Positions 1 to 12,800 of a stretch of DNA of 64,000 bases are shown here, piece by piece; the stretch's first letter is position 1, and each line of letters begins with the position of its first letter. The notes under the pieces are model-generated. The model was not told where the DNA came from and did not search any database. It was given only the letters and a program-made list of their open reading frames with translations. Location: assembly GCA_047967505.1 (NCBI GenBank), contig CM106541.1. One strand, 5' to 3'. The position numbers and the translations under genes were made by a program. This DNA comes from Dipteris shenzhenensis (lineage: Eukaryota > Polypodiophyta > Polypodiopsida > Gleicheniales).

Positions 1-23
1 TGTGATGGTCTGAAAGGCTGCAT

Positions 24-1060
24 CTAGCTGGAGTGGAGTGCATCTAGCTCGGCCTGAATGATGTGATGTGGTACAGATGGTTTCCCCCGGGTCATCCGTG
101 AGAGCATGAGGATCTGCAGGTGCTCCACCCGTGTCCACTCTATCTCGGACATGTCAGGCCCCCAACAAGGGCTGCCATACATACCGGCTGGTCGGACCAA
201 GGAGTCAAAGAGAAGAGCCTTGGTCCGAGGGTCCTGGAAGTGGGAGTGGAAGCATTGTCTCTCTAGCCGAGCCAGTGAGGCATATCCCTTGCTTAGTTTG
301 GCATGCATCGCTAGTCTCATTGTGAAGATCGGGCCGGAGAAGATGACCCCCAAGTACATGTACGAGGATACGATCTCAACTGGTGACCCACCGAAAGTAA
401 AAGTAAACTGCTTCCGTTGCATGTTTGCTCGAGAGGTGTTAAAAATCATGACATTGGTCTTGCCAAGGGACTTCCAAATCATGGGATAAACAAAAAGCCT
501 GTAGTGCATCCAGGTGCCGTTGGAGCCCCTCGGGTGTGGACGACAAGAGTGCCACGTCATATACATAAAGAAGAATCCTAATGATGATCCCGGCAAGTGA
601 GCAACCAGTCCCTCCGAACGCCCCCATGAAGGTCTCAAGCTCATCGATGTAGAGGCCAAACAGGGTCGGTGATAAAGGAGAACCCTATTTGACGCTTATG
701 GTACTCAAGATCTCATTTATCCAACCTGCGCCTGTCCGAACTCGGCCTGAGACTCTCTCATACAGTGCCATGACTGTGCAGATGATCTCCTAATCAAATC
801 CCAGTGTCTGTAGGCGTGTGATGAGACGAGCTCGAGGTATTGTGTCAAAGGCTTTGCAGAAATCCACAAAGCAGCAATATACCCTTTCCTTCCGTGATTT
901 GGCCTCCTTAATGACACTCCTGAGTGTGAGTATGTGATCCTTGGTCCCACGGTCTCGCCTAAAATCGGCCTCACATTCTGCTCTGAGCCCTCTCATCTCT
1001 GTGAACATGCTGACTGACGCATCCAATACAACTGCATAGATCTTGGACATCACGTGCAAT
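24..1060 (-). pseudogene. LINE-A copy 1 reverse transcriptase and thumb, fragmented
   Basis: The pieces include RERVYCCFVDFCKAFDTIPRA misread over one base (RT motif A, FVDFCKAFD, is intact), LLYVYDVALLSSTPEGLQRH (motif C, where YADD has become YVYD) and KTNVMIFNTSRA, SSYMYLGVIFSGPIFTM and ARLERQC of the thumb. Frame changes at about 440-500 and 660-790 break it. The first motif-C aspartate is lost. Confidence 0.8.
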
Positions 1061-1080
1061 CATGATAGTCGTGTAGTTAC

Positions 1081-1718
1081 TTAGGTCAATGGGATCCCCT
1101 GCCTTGTGGATAGGGGGATGGTGTTGAGTGTCCAAGTGCGGGGGAAGCCAAGGCAAACAGCGTCATTGAATAGCTCTACTAGGATCGGGGCTAACGTGTC
1201 GATCCCATATGCGATAAACTCAGTGCATAGCCCCTTGTGATCCTTAGCTCGGCCATTGTGCAGTTTCAATGTCGCGTCCTTGACTCCCCCTTTGGTGAAC
1301 AACGTGCAAGTGGTGGGGCGAGGTGTGTGTATGAGATCTGGAGTGGGCTGTTGTGGGACATCATAAAGATGGTGTGCATACGTGTGCCAGAATCTCGTGT
1401 CGGTGAGGGGTGATGGAGACCTACGCTCAAGGAATCTCCACAAAAAATCCTTAGGGTTGCTGTTGTACAAGATGTGCAAAATCTCCTCCTCATTTTGACG
1501 AAGAAATGTCTGCTTCTTCTAACGTACGAGATGTTGGTACTTGTGTACCGTGTTTGGTGTGTTCGGGAGGTGACATTTGGTTTCAAGTCGGAGCTATCGG
1601 CGATAGCACTCCGCATCGTACCAATTGTTGCGGGGTACAGAATCAAGAGGTGGTGGTCTAGTGGACTGTGTGGTGTGGGGAAAGATTTGGAGGGCAGCCT
1701 CATGGAGTGTGTGACCAA
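1081..1718 (-). pseudogene. LINE-A copy 1 linker between endonuclease and RT
   Basis: Two overlapping frames hold the linker found in the other LINE-A copies: WHTYAHHLYDVPQQPTPDL, a KGGVKDAT phrase and ELFNDAVCLGFPRTWTLNTI. The last of these is the start of the RT fingers (family: W....I.PI.KAGDP...NYR.I). A frame change separates it from the RT part. Confidence 0.7.
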
Positions 1719-1934
1719 CAGGGCAGCACGGTCCTCTATGACTAGTATATGATCGATGTAGGTTAGGAGTCTGTGTAGGCGTCCAGAGTAGGCCGGTGAG
1801 AGGCTGTGATCAAAGTGTATGTCGTGGTAGGTGTCGTGCTTCCTATGTGGTGTGTGTGGTGTGGCTCTAGTGAAGAATAGGTATGTGTGATCAGCTCCTG
1901 GAGATAGTGGTGCTACGGTGAAGTCGGTGATACA

Positions 1935-2297
1935 TCAAGTGAAGGTAGGGGATCCCATGATGTAATCTACTACACTAGTGCCCCCCCTGTGTGGGAAGCA
2001 AGTAAAACCTCCTGAGGAGGGCCATAGGTCAAGCCCGTCGCAGATGATGAGATCACGCATCCTGCCCAGATCAAGGAGCGTGTGTCCATATGGTGTAACA
2101 GGCCCGTGTCGGTCCGATGAGGTCCTGGTCATACATGCTCCATCTAGGTCCATGTCTGGTAGCATGATAGAGTCGTCTCGGAAGTCCACGAGTGGTGCCT
2201 GGTGCGTGCTTGTCTTGGCGTTGAAGTCCCCAACAAGGAGAACTCCTCTTTTGGAGTTAGCCAATCTTGATCTTGCATCTAGTGTTGTGATGGTCAA
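1935..2297 (-). pseudogene. LINE-A copy 1 endonuclease domain, partial
   Basis: The segment encodes the C-terminal half of an APE-type endonuclease: GVLLVGDFNAKT (metal-binding GDFN), then LLDLGRMRDLIICDGL, GGFTCFPHRGG and SVVDYIMGSP (the family's S.VDYI motif). The N-terminal half with the N and E catalytic residues is missing. In an active element this domain nicks the target DNA to prime reverse transcription. Confidence 0.8.
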
Positions 2298-3125
2298 TCA
2301 GGTTTTGTTGTCCACCGCTTGGTTTATTTGTGCTAGTTGGTGCCCTTCTAGTGAGTGTATAACTCAGCTCAAGAGACCTGTAAGGAATTCTCTATGGAGT
2401 GGGCTTGATGGCACAACAAATGTCATAGCCAGGGTTGCTTGGGAGACATTGATCGTCCCCACTCATGAAGGCGGGCTTAACATATAGATCAGGATTTACA
2501 ATGTAGGGCCTTGCTTTGCAAGATGGTGGTGAGAGGACTTATGCGAAGACAAGAGACGTGGAAGGATTTCTTTATGTGTAGCATGCAGTCCTTTACACCA
2601 ACTTTGGGAGGAGACTGGAGTTACAATACTAGATGGATTTTCACTTCAGCTCGGCTCAGGTCTCCCTCGTCCCATTTGCTCTCTGGATGATGTTCTTCGT
2701 TCACCTTTCAGAGCTGTACATGCGTATGTAGACCATTCTTGGGAGATACTAGCAAGTATTACAGCGTGGCATATTTGGAGAGCCAGATGCACAGAGGCTT
2801 TGGATGGATCCCAGGTCCACCCTCTTATACTTGGCCAGTATATGGACAGACACTACATACAATGATGGCCATCTGGGCGACCATGCAGGGGTCCTCCTCA
2901 CGTGCAGTCGCTGCTAGGAGAGCTATATTTTTCAGAGAATGGGGGGGCTCCCCTTTCTTTTGTGAGACTAGTACAGGGCTGAGATGGCATTTTCAACCTC
3001 AACGTTGGTTGTTTTCTACCTCCTTTTGAGGGGCGTTTTCTCATGCACCACATGATGTATTGCTGCCTTGAGTTTTTGCTCTCGTGGGTTTTTACTTAAT
3101 AGAAGCCTTTTTTATGGGGGGAAAT
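2298..3125 (+). mobile_element. LINE-B 3' fragment 1
   Basis: The segment begins in the RT thumb (VLLSTAWFICASWC, LRNSLWSGLDG-like, ARVAWETLIVPTHEGGL), matching 27535-27730 of the long LINE-B copy. It then carries the LINE-B C-terminus (SWEILASITAWHIWRARC in another frame) and the 3' UTR with TACTTAATAGAAG at about 3094-3107. An A-rich sequence ends it near 3125. Stops break the frame at 2486 and later. Confidence 0.75.
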
Positions 3126-3770
3126 TAAAAAGTACTAACAAGCACATCTACACAGGAGTCTGCAGGAAGTAATTGAGGCTATTTCAAAAGAGGAAAAATA
3201 TAAATGCTTATTTTTATCGGGGAGCAATTGAGAACTGAGGATTAGAGGCCATATTTTTTGGAGTGTTATTCTTGTATTTAAACTCATTCATTGGTGCCCA
3301 TGTATGAATACTTTGTTCGTGTGGTTTATGTTCGACCGATTGACATCGGGACTTCACTCTAGATGCAAGCTTTACTCTCAGATGCTCAAATGTCCCCCAC
3401 TTTATGTCGACCAATGGACCTCCATCATGCAGTAGTGTGCACAGTTACTTTAGTAACTGTTTCTTCCCTTTATCATATTTGGGATGCTTCGCACATGACC
3501 TTCAGTTCCATAGTGGATAATCTGCAAGTATTTTTTTAGCAGAAAAGCTAGAAGGATGAGGAAATATTTCTTGATTGCATTGCACGTATTAGTCAATGCA
3601 GTGGGCACAGTAATAATTGTGTAAATTCATGTTGTAATCTGCCTTTGTAAAGTTTATATGTTCTTACAATAAGCTAGATTGAAGATGTACTTGACTGTAA
3701 CCATATTAGTTGTCTTTTGTTGGCAAATCTGAATTTTTGTAAATTATGTTTGGGATTGTATTTCTTTCAG
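3126..3770 (+). other. Host intron sequence without recognised feature
   Basis: AT-rich intron DNA. I looked for the exon expected upstream of exon 1 (family pattern ...LRTPLEELCL.IK.L..G....FLSK) and did not find it, so it lies before the window. No repeat family was recognised here. Confidence 0.5.
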
Positions 3771-3827
3771 GCAATGGAACCTCCAAAATCAGAGACAGTA
3801 GAATGTGCTATTTCTACACTTCACGAG
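3771..3827 (+). CDS. Helicase exon 1 in window (57 nt)
   Basis: Nineteen codons, phase 0 at both ends, after a tttctttcag acceptor. It encodes AMEPPKSETVECAISTLHE, the segment that in this family follows FLSKA and precedes VGAL in the winged-helix domain. The donor reads GAG|GCCAGT, so the intron (3828-4309) would be GC-AG. A GT four bases later would join in frame only to a weak acceptor inside the next exon and would lose the conserved VGA residues. Confidence 0.8.
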
Positions 3828-6800
3828 GCCAGTAGTTTTTTCTCATACCTTTCTTGCACTCATTATTGACTTGGTAATATTCCTTCCAATGCTATAGATG
3901 GTGTACTCCCTGTATTTAAGCAATAAAGTCTGTAAATCTGTATTATCTTTGGCTTTGATAGACCTTGTAATGCTATGGTTTATCTTAAGAGTACATAATC
4001 TCAGCACAGCCAATGAATTTGTGTCACTAGCGAGAACTTGTGTACAGACTATACTCTTATTAAGATGTTCCCATAAGGTCCAAAATTTCCACAATCATAT
4101 GTAATCTTTAATTCTTTCAATTTTCTTCACATGTGCTATTCTCATAATTGATAGATAACAAGTTTTTCAAACACATGTGAGTAAGTGCTACACTACTTTG
4201 CTGCTGAGATAGAAAGACTGAGTGCTGCATACCATTGGCAGCTTGCTGGTGTCACGGCACAGAATTGGCAGGTTGAGGCTTATTTCTTTATCTTGCTTAC
4301 TACATACAGGTGGGAGCTTTGGATGGGCAGGAACAGTTGACTGCTCTTGGGTATCATCTGGCCAAACTACCTGTAGATGTTCGCCTAGGCAAGGTTGTCC
4401 CTTCTAGCCCTATGCAATCCTTCATAAGACATTTTTGCTATTGCAAAGGGATATTAAGTTCTGAGATTAGGTTCATAAGACTGGCAAAAAGATGTTGAAA
4501 ATGCTAATGGGCCTTCTCATGTTCATTGCAATGCTTCACAAGACAAGACAGTCCATTGTGCTTTCAAACTCTGGAAAGCTTCCTTTTCTTCTGTTGTTAA
4601 AAGTTTAATGCATGGTAAATGTATAATGATTCAAGGCTAACAAATTTAAAAAGCGTCTTATCCTCTCTTTCTTAAAATAAGTATAGCAAATGTATGAGGA
4701 ATGAAGGTAAAAAACTTCAAAAATTCTTCCTGTTGAACCAGATGATGCTGTATGGAGCATTGCTTGGGTGCTTGAGTCCAGTACTTACGGTTGCAGCTTG
4801 CTTAAGTCACAAGTCTCCGTTTTCTGCATCGCGAGAACAGGTTGGCCTTATACATGTTTTTTAAAACATTCAACAGGACAGATGCATCGCTTATCTTTAG
4901 GCCATTCCAGGAGAACATTGTGGTAGGGCAGGTGCATGCATTGTGTTCTTTCAACCCCTGATGCCAGTTCTCAAGGGTAAACCAAATGAGGAATAAATAA
5001 GCAAAAATTGTTGTTATATTTCCTTCATGTAAGTGATAAGTTTCAAGGTGTTAATCCTTTGGCCTTTAAACTCGAGGGCTCAGGCACCTGTCTAGTGCTC
5101 AAGGACAAATTAAGCAGATGTGGCAACCAGACGCAACAGGAAATCAGATGACTGAAGAGCTCCAACAATACTAGGAACACACAAAAGGGCCTTCAAGGCT
5201 GTGACAGAAACATGAAACATTGGTAAAGATAATGATTATAACATATTAACTGAAGATCAGCTTTACAGAGGAAGCACCGTTGGCAGAGTGAAGAGGATGG
5301 AGAATAAGATGTTACCTTACAGTGATACCCAATGGTGCATTATTATTTAGAAACATACTAGATCCTAGTAGACCGAAAATATCCTGAGCAGACTGAGAAA
5401 GAAATCAGCTGGTCCACCTCCAACGGTTCAAACATGCTGTCAATTGCAATGGAATAAGTGGAGTTGTTGCTTATGTTTGGGTATGCAAGAAGTATCTTTG
5501 GATCACAAAAAATCCAATCCTTGCTTACTGAGTAGTTTTCCTTTTCACTTTTTAGTTTTGTCGATGACCTTTCCTCAAGACCTCTCTCCCTTTGTTAAAT
5601 ATTATTTCTCGATTTATGATTCAAAGTTTTGCGACAGTCTTACAAGCTGAAAAGAACCAAGTTATGGATAGCCGAGGAACTCACAAGAGCTCAGCTAAAG
5701 GATAAAGCAACATAATTTGCCAAAGTTAAGGCTGCCAGGAAGGATGGAAAGTGGGCAGTGTACTGTGGCGGAATAACAGTCATTAGGGAGTTTAAATCAA
5801 AACCAAAAGACTCTCAGTCTTAAAATTATGTATGGTCGATTATATATGACTCTTTAGGATTTAATCTAGGTATTCTAAATAAATGGAGTTGCTTTCTGCA
5901 ATCCTTGGGAGCTGCCCTGTGCCCTCCCTAAACTGATGTACTAGATGGTTCTATTCTCCCATAGACCTTTGGTCTCCCGTGGACGTTAATAGACTTTCTT
6001 TCTTTCTCTCTTTCTTTCTCGATCCCCTCCATCTTCTTGTGTGTGCGCGTATGCACGTGCATGAGTTTCTTGTCTTTATTAAAAAAAGAATAATAAATTT
6101 GTGGGATTGGATTATTCTAGTTTATCAAAATACATGTTTGAATAATGGAAAGCGGCAATGAATAGGGTCAAGAGTTTCAAAAAAGTATATTAACATAATA
6201 GTTATATTTTTATTCAAACATGTACCTTCCATAGACAAGAATATTTCCACTATAAGCCACCATGACACTAAAACATACATACATACATACATATGTATGT
6301 ACACACACACACAGACACACTATTTTTTTAGTGAAAATTTTGTTGCTTTATATTACAAGAGAGCTTCCCAGAAAGGACAATACATCAAGAGAAAATCTCA
6401 GTGTAGGAAAAATATACATCAGAATCTATGTAGTGAGTTTGCAGATAATCAAAGAGAGATTGTACACACACACACACACACTTTTTTGTTTATAGTGAAA
6501 ACTTTTGATTGATTATATTACAAAAGTAGTGACCTCAAAACAAGGCAGCCGAAATTACATCAGCTGAAAATCTCAGTGTATGCTAGATATACATCATGAT
6601 CTATGCAACGCGTCTGCAAGCGCGCGTGCATGCAGACACACACACACACACACATTTTTTGGTGAAATCTTTGATTGCTTTATATCACAATATAGCTAGC
6701 CAGAAAAAAACTGGTAAGCGGAAATAGTACATCAAGAAAAGATGTCCATGTAGGACAAATATACATCCTAATCTATGCAGTGAGTTTGCAAACAATCGAA

Positions 6801-9800
6801 GAGCGATTGTTGCAAAGAATGACGAAAAAATACACACACACACACTTTTTTTGGGGTGAAAATTTTTTATTTATGTGTGGGAAACCTCAAAAAGAGGTGA
6901 AAACCCACCAAAAAGTACAAAGAGAAAATTTAGAAGTAAAACCTCAGAGAGAAATACCACAAAGGGGCATGATCAGAATATGTGAAATTTTAATCCACCC
7001 ATAAATTGACAGTGAGAAATTCAAAGTGCTGAGAATCAACCCTACACCATCGATCCAATCAAGCCCGATAAGCAGACTGAGCATTGTGTTGAAATGTATA
7101 ACCAAGCAGCATAGGCTGTGATTCTTTTCACAGATCAATAAGCGGGAACTAAGTCAATAAATTAGACCAATACTGAAGCTCAGAGGCTAACATATGAGTG
7201 TGAGCTGAAGTATTGTCACCTGGTTGAGGAGCATTTTTAAAATCTCCACAAATGAAGGCATGTTGCTTCTAGGGATAACTTTGCATATCAGCCCAAATCA
7301 AACCTCTGCTGCCACGAGAAGATTGTGATGCATAGACCGATGCAAATTCAAAGACTTCGGCTTGTATAAGACATTGGATGATCAACCATCTACCTTGACT
7401 ATCATTTAGAGCAACCACTGGTGGTTGTAACTGTTAGAATTATAGATATAATTCAGCAGTGACCAATGTAATTTAATAAGCTAGTTAGGGGCACTTTTCC
7501 CTCTTTAAGAGGTTTTTCCCCCTAACCGCAGTTAGTCCACTAACTATGGTTAGTGACTACTAAGGTTTTGTCACTAGGACAAAACCTTATCTCACTCCTT
7601 CAGTTGTATCACTCTTACTCTCATCTATTTGCAACTAAGCTTTCAGCTCACTCTCTCTCCTGTTTCTTGCTCTCACTCTTGCTCTCTCTCTTTCTCACAT
7701 TTGGTATCAGAGTGGGTTCTTCCTGCTCTTGCTCTTGCTGCACATTCGCCTCCAGCTCCAGCCCAACAGCTCCCGTCCGTACTGCACCAGCCGTATGCCG
7801 TACGCGGTACAAAGTCTCAGCTCCCACTCGTACTCCCACTCGTACTGTATCTTCTGCATTGCCGTTCAGCAGTCGTACAACCTGTGTCGACTGATTCCGT
7901 ACCAGTGCTCCGTACGCTGTTTCGACCGTACAGATATGCTCGAGCTCCACGATCTGTAGATCCGTACTGCGCCATACTGTTTCGTCACCTGCAGATCCGT
8001 ACGTCCGTACTGCAGATCTGTTGTATCTGTCGTACACCTGTGTACACCCGTACTGTGTTGTACCTGCTCGTTCGTACATATGTACCTGTAAGTTCCGTAC
8101 TGCACACCTGCATCAGCCGCCGTACTGCATTCCGTACAGTTGTACTGCAGGTGTACGGATTCCGTACAGGGTTTATTATGCAAGTTTCTTCATCTACCGG
8201 TGATCCTTGGTAGGCATTCTTGCAGTTCTTCTGCAACATTTACAGATCTGGTGGTATTTGTGCAGACATTTGCAGTCTTTTGCAGTCATTTGGGTATTTT
8301 CGGGTTCGTAGTTGCTTGTGAAGCAAACATTGCAGGCAGATTCAGAGGTTTAGCTCAAAAATTTGGGGCTTTCTGCTGAAATTGCAAAATTTGGGGCTTT
8401 CAGTGCTTTTGCCCCTTTCTGGTTGCAATTTGAAGCTCGAAATTTGGGGCTTTCAGTTTTGCAGTACAATTTCTTGCAGAAATTTGGGGATTTTTTGATT
8501 ACACTGCAATTTCGCAGTGAAATTTGGGGCTTTTGCAGACAGAGCGCAATTTTTACAACATTTGGGGCTTTTGGTCAATTTGCCCCTTTCTGGTTGCAAT
8601 TTCAGGCCTATTTGGGGGCTTTTGTGTTGGGAGAGCAATTTTGGAGATTTCAGTTCACACTGCCTTTCTGTAAGTGTTTTGCAGCACTTTTGGCAGATTT
8701 TGGGAGAGTTTTGATGCTTTGACAGATTTCTGACAGAGAAATTGCAGAAATCTGAGTTGCATTTTCAGCCAGTGCTTGGCTGTGTTTTTTGGGAGTTGTG
8801 CATTTCATTCCCAGCAAGGGAATTCAGTTTTGTATTTGCTGTAATCTCTTTCTCAGACATGGCCCAGCAAAATCAGAATGATTTCCAGTTCGGTGGTCTT
8901 TCACAGGAAGACAAGTTGGACGGTACCACCTACTCCTCTGGAGTTTTATGGTACGCAATATTCTGATTTCTCGTAATTTGTGGGATTATGTGAATGGGGA
9001 TGAGATTCGACCAGCAGGTATGGCACCTAATACCCCTCCCCCGCAAGGAGGAGGAAGAGGTCGTGCACAGGGTGCAGCTGCAGGACAAGTTGTTGGTGCA
9101 ACTATAGCCACTACTCCAGAGCAGAAGAGATGGGATTCACGTGATGCCTTAGCTTTGTCGTGTATTTCTCTTTCAGTAAAAAGATTTATCATTCTGCATA
9201 TCCGGTCGTGTAAGACCTCGAAGGCAGCGTGGGATATCTTAGAAAGCAAGTATGCAGCCCGGAATGATGCAAGGGTATCTTTCTTGAAAAGAGAGTTAAG
9301 TAATACATATATGGAAGAGGGTGACTCCATGTCAGCCCACCTCACAATGCTACAGGATCTCAGAGAGCAATTATTGAACATTGATGAGATTATTCCTGAT
9401 TCAGAGATGATTACCACCACTCTGAATTCTCTTCGTGAAACTTATCTCAGCTTTCATACCTCGCTGAACTTATCATTGAGGGGGGGTACAAATCCTCTCA
9501 CTTTTCATGAGTTGATAGGACTTCTGCTTCAGGAAGAGCAGACTAGGAAAAACTTGGCTTCACGTGCAGGTGAACAAGCTATGCTCTCAAAGTTCAAGTC
9601 AAAAGGAAAGGGACAGGCAAAGACATCAGTAAATCAGCCTCCAGTGGGTCAGGACAGCCTTTACAAAAGGCTAAGAATGATGCAAGTAAGCCCAAGAAGA
9701 AGGGTTTTTGTCATTACTGCGCAAAAAGCCATGTCATCACATTGCAGAATGCAGGAAAAGGCTTGCAAAAGAGAAGAAAAACAACTCCGGTATGGCTGTT

Positions 9801-12800
9801 TCAGATTCAGCTCCTCATGCATCTGACTATGGGGATGCTGCAGCCAACTTTGTTGGACAGGATTATGCCTTTTTATCTTGCATTTCAGATTCTAGGCTGG
9901 CTGCTCCAGATGCTCGGGATAGTACAACCACTTGTAATGATGATACATATGCCTTTTTGACTTGCAGTTATGATCCTTCCACGGATGCATCAGCTTTCAG
10001 TGTCAATGGAACACTGAATACTTGGTATTTTGACAGCGGTGCCTCCAAGCATATCACTTCTAGGAAGTGTCTCTTCACTTCCTTGCATCCACCTCCCGTT
10101 GGTAAGAAAGTCACTTGTGCCAACAACTCGTCATATTCAGTATGTGGTACATGAGAAGTTGAGCTTACCGCCATTGATGGCTCAGTTTTCAGACTTTCAG
10201 ATGTCTTGTATGTGCCTGGTATCACCAAGAATCTCCTTTCAGTGTCCACTCCTAACAGGGCTGGATTTCAGGTCATCTTTGCGGATGACAAATGTGCTGT
10301 CCGAGACAAAGAAAATGATTATGCCTTGAGATTATCTGGTACTCTACTGCGTGGGCTTTTTCAGCTTGATCTTTTTGAGAAAAGAGCAGCCCATGCTCTT
10401 GTAGTTAACAATTCCTATTGCTGCCATGCAGAATGCAGAGTTATGGCATGCCAGATATGGCCACATGCATTGCAACAACTTGATGACACTTCAGAAGCAC
10501 TCTATGCTTGATGCATTGTAACCTCTTGAGATACCTCCTCCACATGCCTGTGAAGGGTGCATTTTAGGCAAGATGCACAGATTCCCCTTCAAAAAGTATG
10601 GTTCAGTTAAAGCTGTTCGAAAATTACAGCTTATACACAGTGATGTCTGTGGTTCCAAGAGGACTCCATCATTGGGTGGTCATCTCTACTTTATTACTTT
10701 TATTGATGATTACTCCAATTTCACTTGGGTCTTTCCGTTGAAGTGCAAATCAGAAGTGTTCATGGTGTTTAAACACTTTTCAGCCATGGTTGAAATTGAA
10801 TCTGGACTCAAGATACAGACATTGCGCACAGATAGAGGTGGGGAATACTTGTCTGCAGATTTCGATGCTTTTCTGAAAGGCAAGGGTATTGTGCATCAGC
10901 TCACAGTGAGGCTGACCCCTCAGCAAAATGGCAAAGCTGAGAGGAAAAATAGAACTCTTATGGAGATGGACAGATGTATGCTGGAAAGCAAACACATGCC
11001 TCACAAATTCTGGCTTGAAGGTCTAATGTGTGCCAACTACATCTTAAATCGGTCTCCCACTAAGGCTTTGAAAACAAAAACTCCCTATGAAGTCTGGAAT
11101 GGGAGAAAGTCTTCAGTGGATCATTTCCGTGTCTTTGGATGCCTTGCATATGCTCATGTGCCAGTTGAATTTCGGCATAAGTTGTCAAATAAGGCAATTA
11201 AGTGCATATTTGTTTTGTACAGTGCAGAAAGCAAGGGGTACCGTCTCTACAATCTTGCTACACGCAAGATCATTGTCAGTAGAGATGTGATATTTGCAGA
11301 AAATTCAGCTCACACTCAGGCTGAATTTCATATGCCTTCTTCAGAGGATGTTTTTGAGGGGTTGCTACCCATTGCCTTGGGTTCCCCTGCTGATATTTCT
11401 GATGCAAATCAGAATTTACAGCCACCTCCTGATGCTCCAGTTCAGCCACAGGATGTCTTGCCACCTCCATAGGCAGTGGAACAGGTGGTTCAGCAAGAGA
11501 TTGCAGACATACATACAGCAAAAACAGTCCCAAACTGGCTGTTACAGACTCTCAGGGAGAGTAAGGATGATGCTCCATTACCTGGCAGGACTCACAGTGC
11601 AGTAAGGCACATGGAAGGTGCTAATTCAGTGGAATCAGCATATGCAGGTACTCTTCTCGATGAGGAGGAGCCTGCAACATTCGAAGAAGCAAAGGACAAT
11701 GTGCATTGGATGAATGCCATGCACGATGAGTTGCAGTCCATTAAGAAAAATCAGACTTGGGATGTCGTAGACTTGCCACCATGTAAACATGCCATTGGTA
11801 CACGATGGGTTTTCAAGGTGAAACGGAAGCCAGATGGCTCCGTTGATAGATACAAGGCAAGGCTGGTTGCTAAAGGCTATGCTCAGAAAAAGGGCATAGA
11901 TTATGAGGAGACATTTGCTCCTACATCCCGGATGACCACCATCCGATCTGTTATTGGAATGGCTGCACATTTTGAGTGGAATGTTCATCAGTTGGACATA
12001 AAAACATGGGCTGAAACAGGCCCCTCGTGCATGGTATGCCAAGATTCATGCCTTTTTGACCAGCAAGGGGCTGCACAATAATCCTACTGAGAGCACCCTC
12101 TACAGCAAGAAGGATGGGGGGGAAATTTTAGTCATCATTCTTTATGTCGATGACTTACTGCTCACAGGATCCAATGAAGATAATATTGCAGATTTCAAAG
12201 CTGATTTGCAGACCAACTTTGACATGTCAGATTTGGGGCTGCTTAACTTTTATTTGGGGATCCAGTTCGCTTAAGAGAGACGTGGCACTGTTATGTCTCA
12301 GTCCAAGTATGTGCAGAAACTCTTGGACAAATTTAACATGCATGATTGTAAGCCCATAGCCACTCCCATGGAGCCGGGGCTGAAACTCACAATGCATGAT
12401 GCAGGAGAATCAGTTGATGCCACATTTTACAGTCAGGCTGTTGGATGCCTCATTTATCTCTGCAACACTAGACCTGATATTCAGTTTGCAGTATCTCAGG
12501 TGAGTAGGTATATGCACAGCCCAAAACCTATGCATTGGCACGCAGTTAAGCACATCTTCCGTTATTTGCAGGGCACGAAGTCTTTTGGCTTGTTATTTCC
12601 GAGGGGGGATGACTTGCAGATGCATGCCTACAGTGATTCAGATTGGGTTGGTGATTATGACACTAGGCAGTCCACTAGTGGCAATTGTTTCTTTTTGGGT
12701 AAAGCTTGCATTTCCTGGCTGAGCAAGAAACAATCTACAGTGGCTACCTCATCATGTGAAGCTGAGTACAGGGCACCTTTCACAGCAACAGTTGAATGTG

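Larger units (their letters stand above)
1..2297 (-). mobile_element. LINE-A copy 1, 5'-truncated and cut by the window edge
   Basis: A decayed L1-like non-LTR retrotransposon read right to left: endonuclease, then a linker, then reverse transcriptase. It shares its frames and phrases with the LINE-A copies at 34013-38080 and 41010-44897. Its 5' edge at about 2297 abuts a LINE-B fragment of opposite orientation; the 3' end lies before base 1. Stops and frameshifts split the ORF into at least six pieces. Confidence 0.85.

Noticed and set aside
3828-4309. Alternative exon 1-2 splice using GT at 3832
   Set aside because: It would need the weak acceptor GGGAG|CTTT and would lose the conserved VGA; the GC donor with the catacag acceptor fits the family better.
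6001-6160. Possible short gene at 5979-6161
   Set aside because: The start of the frame translates the TTTC tail of a LINE-A 3' end.
7648-8239. Several overlapping open frames on both strands, up to 194 codons
   Set aside because: They cover the GTAC-rich copia-1 leader. Openness on both strands comes from the repeated motif, not from coding.
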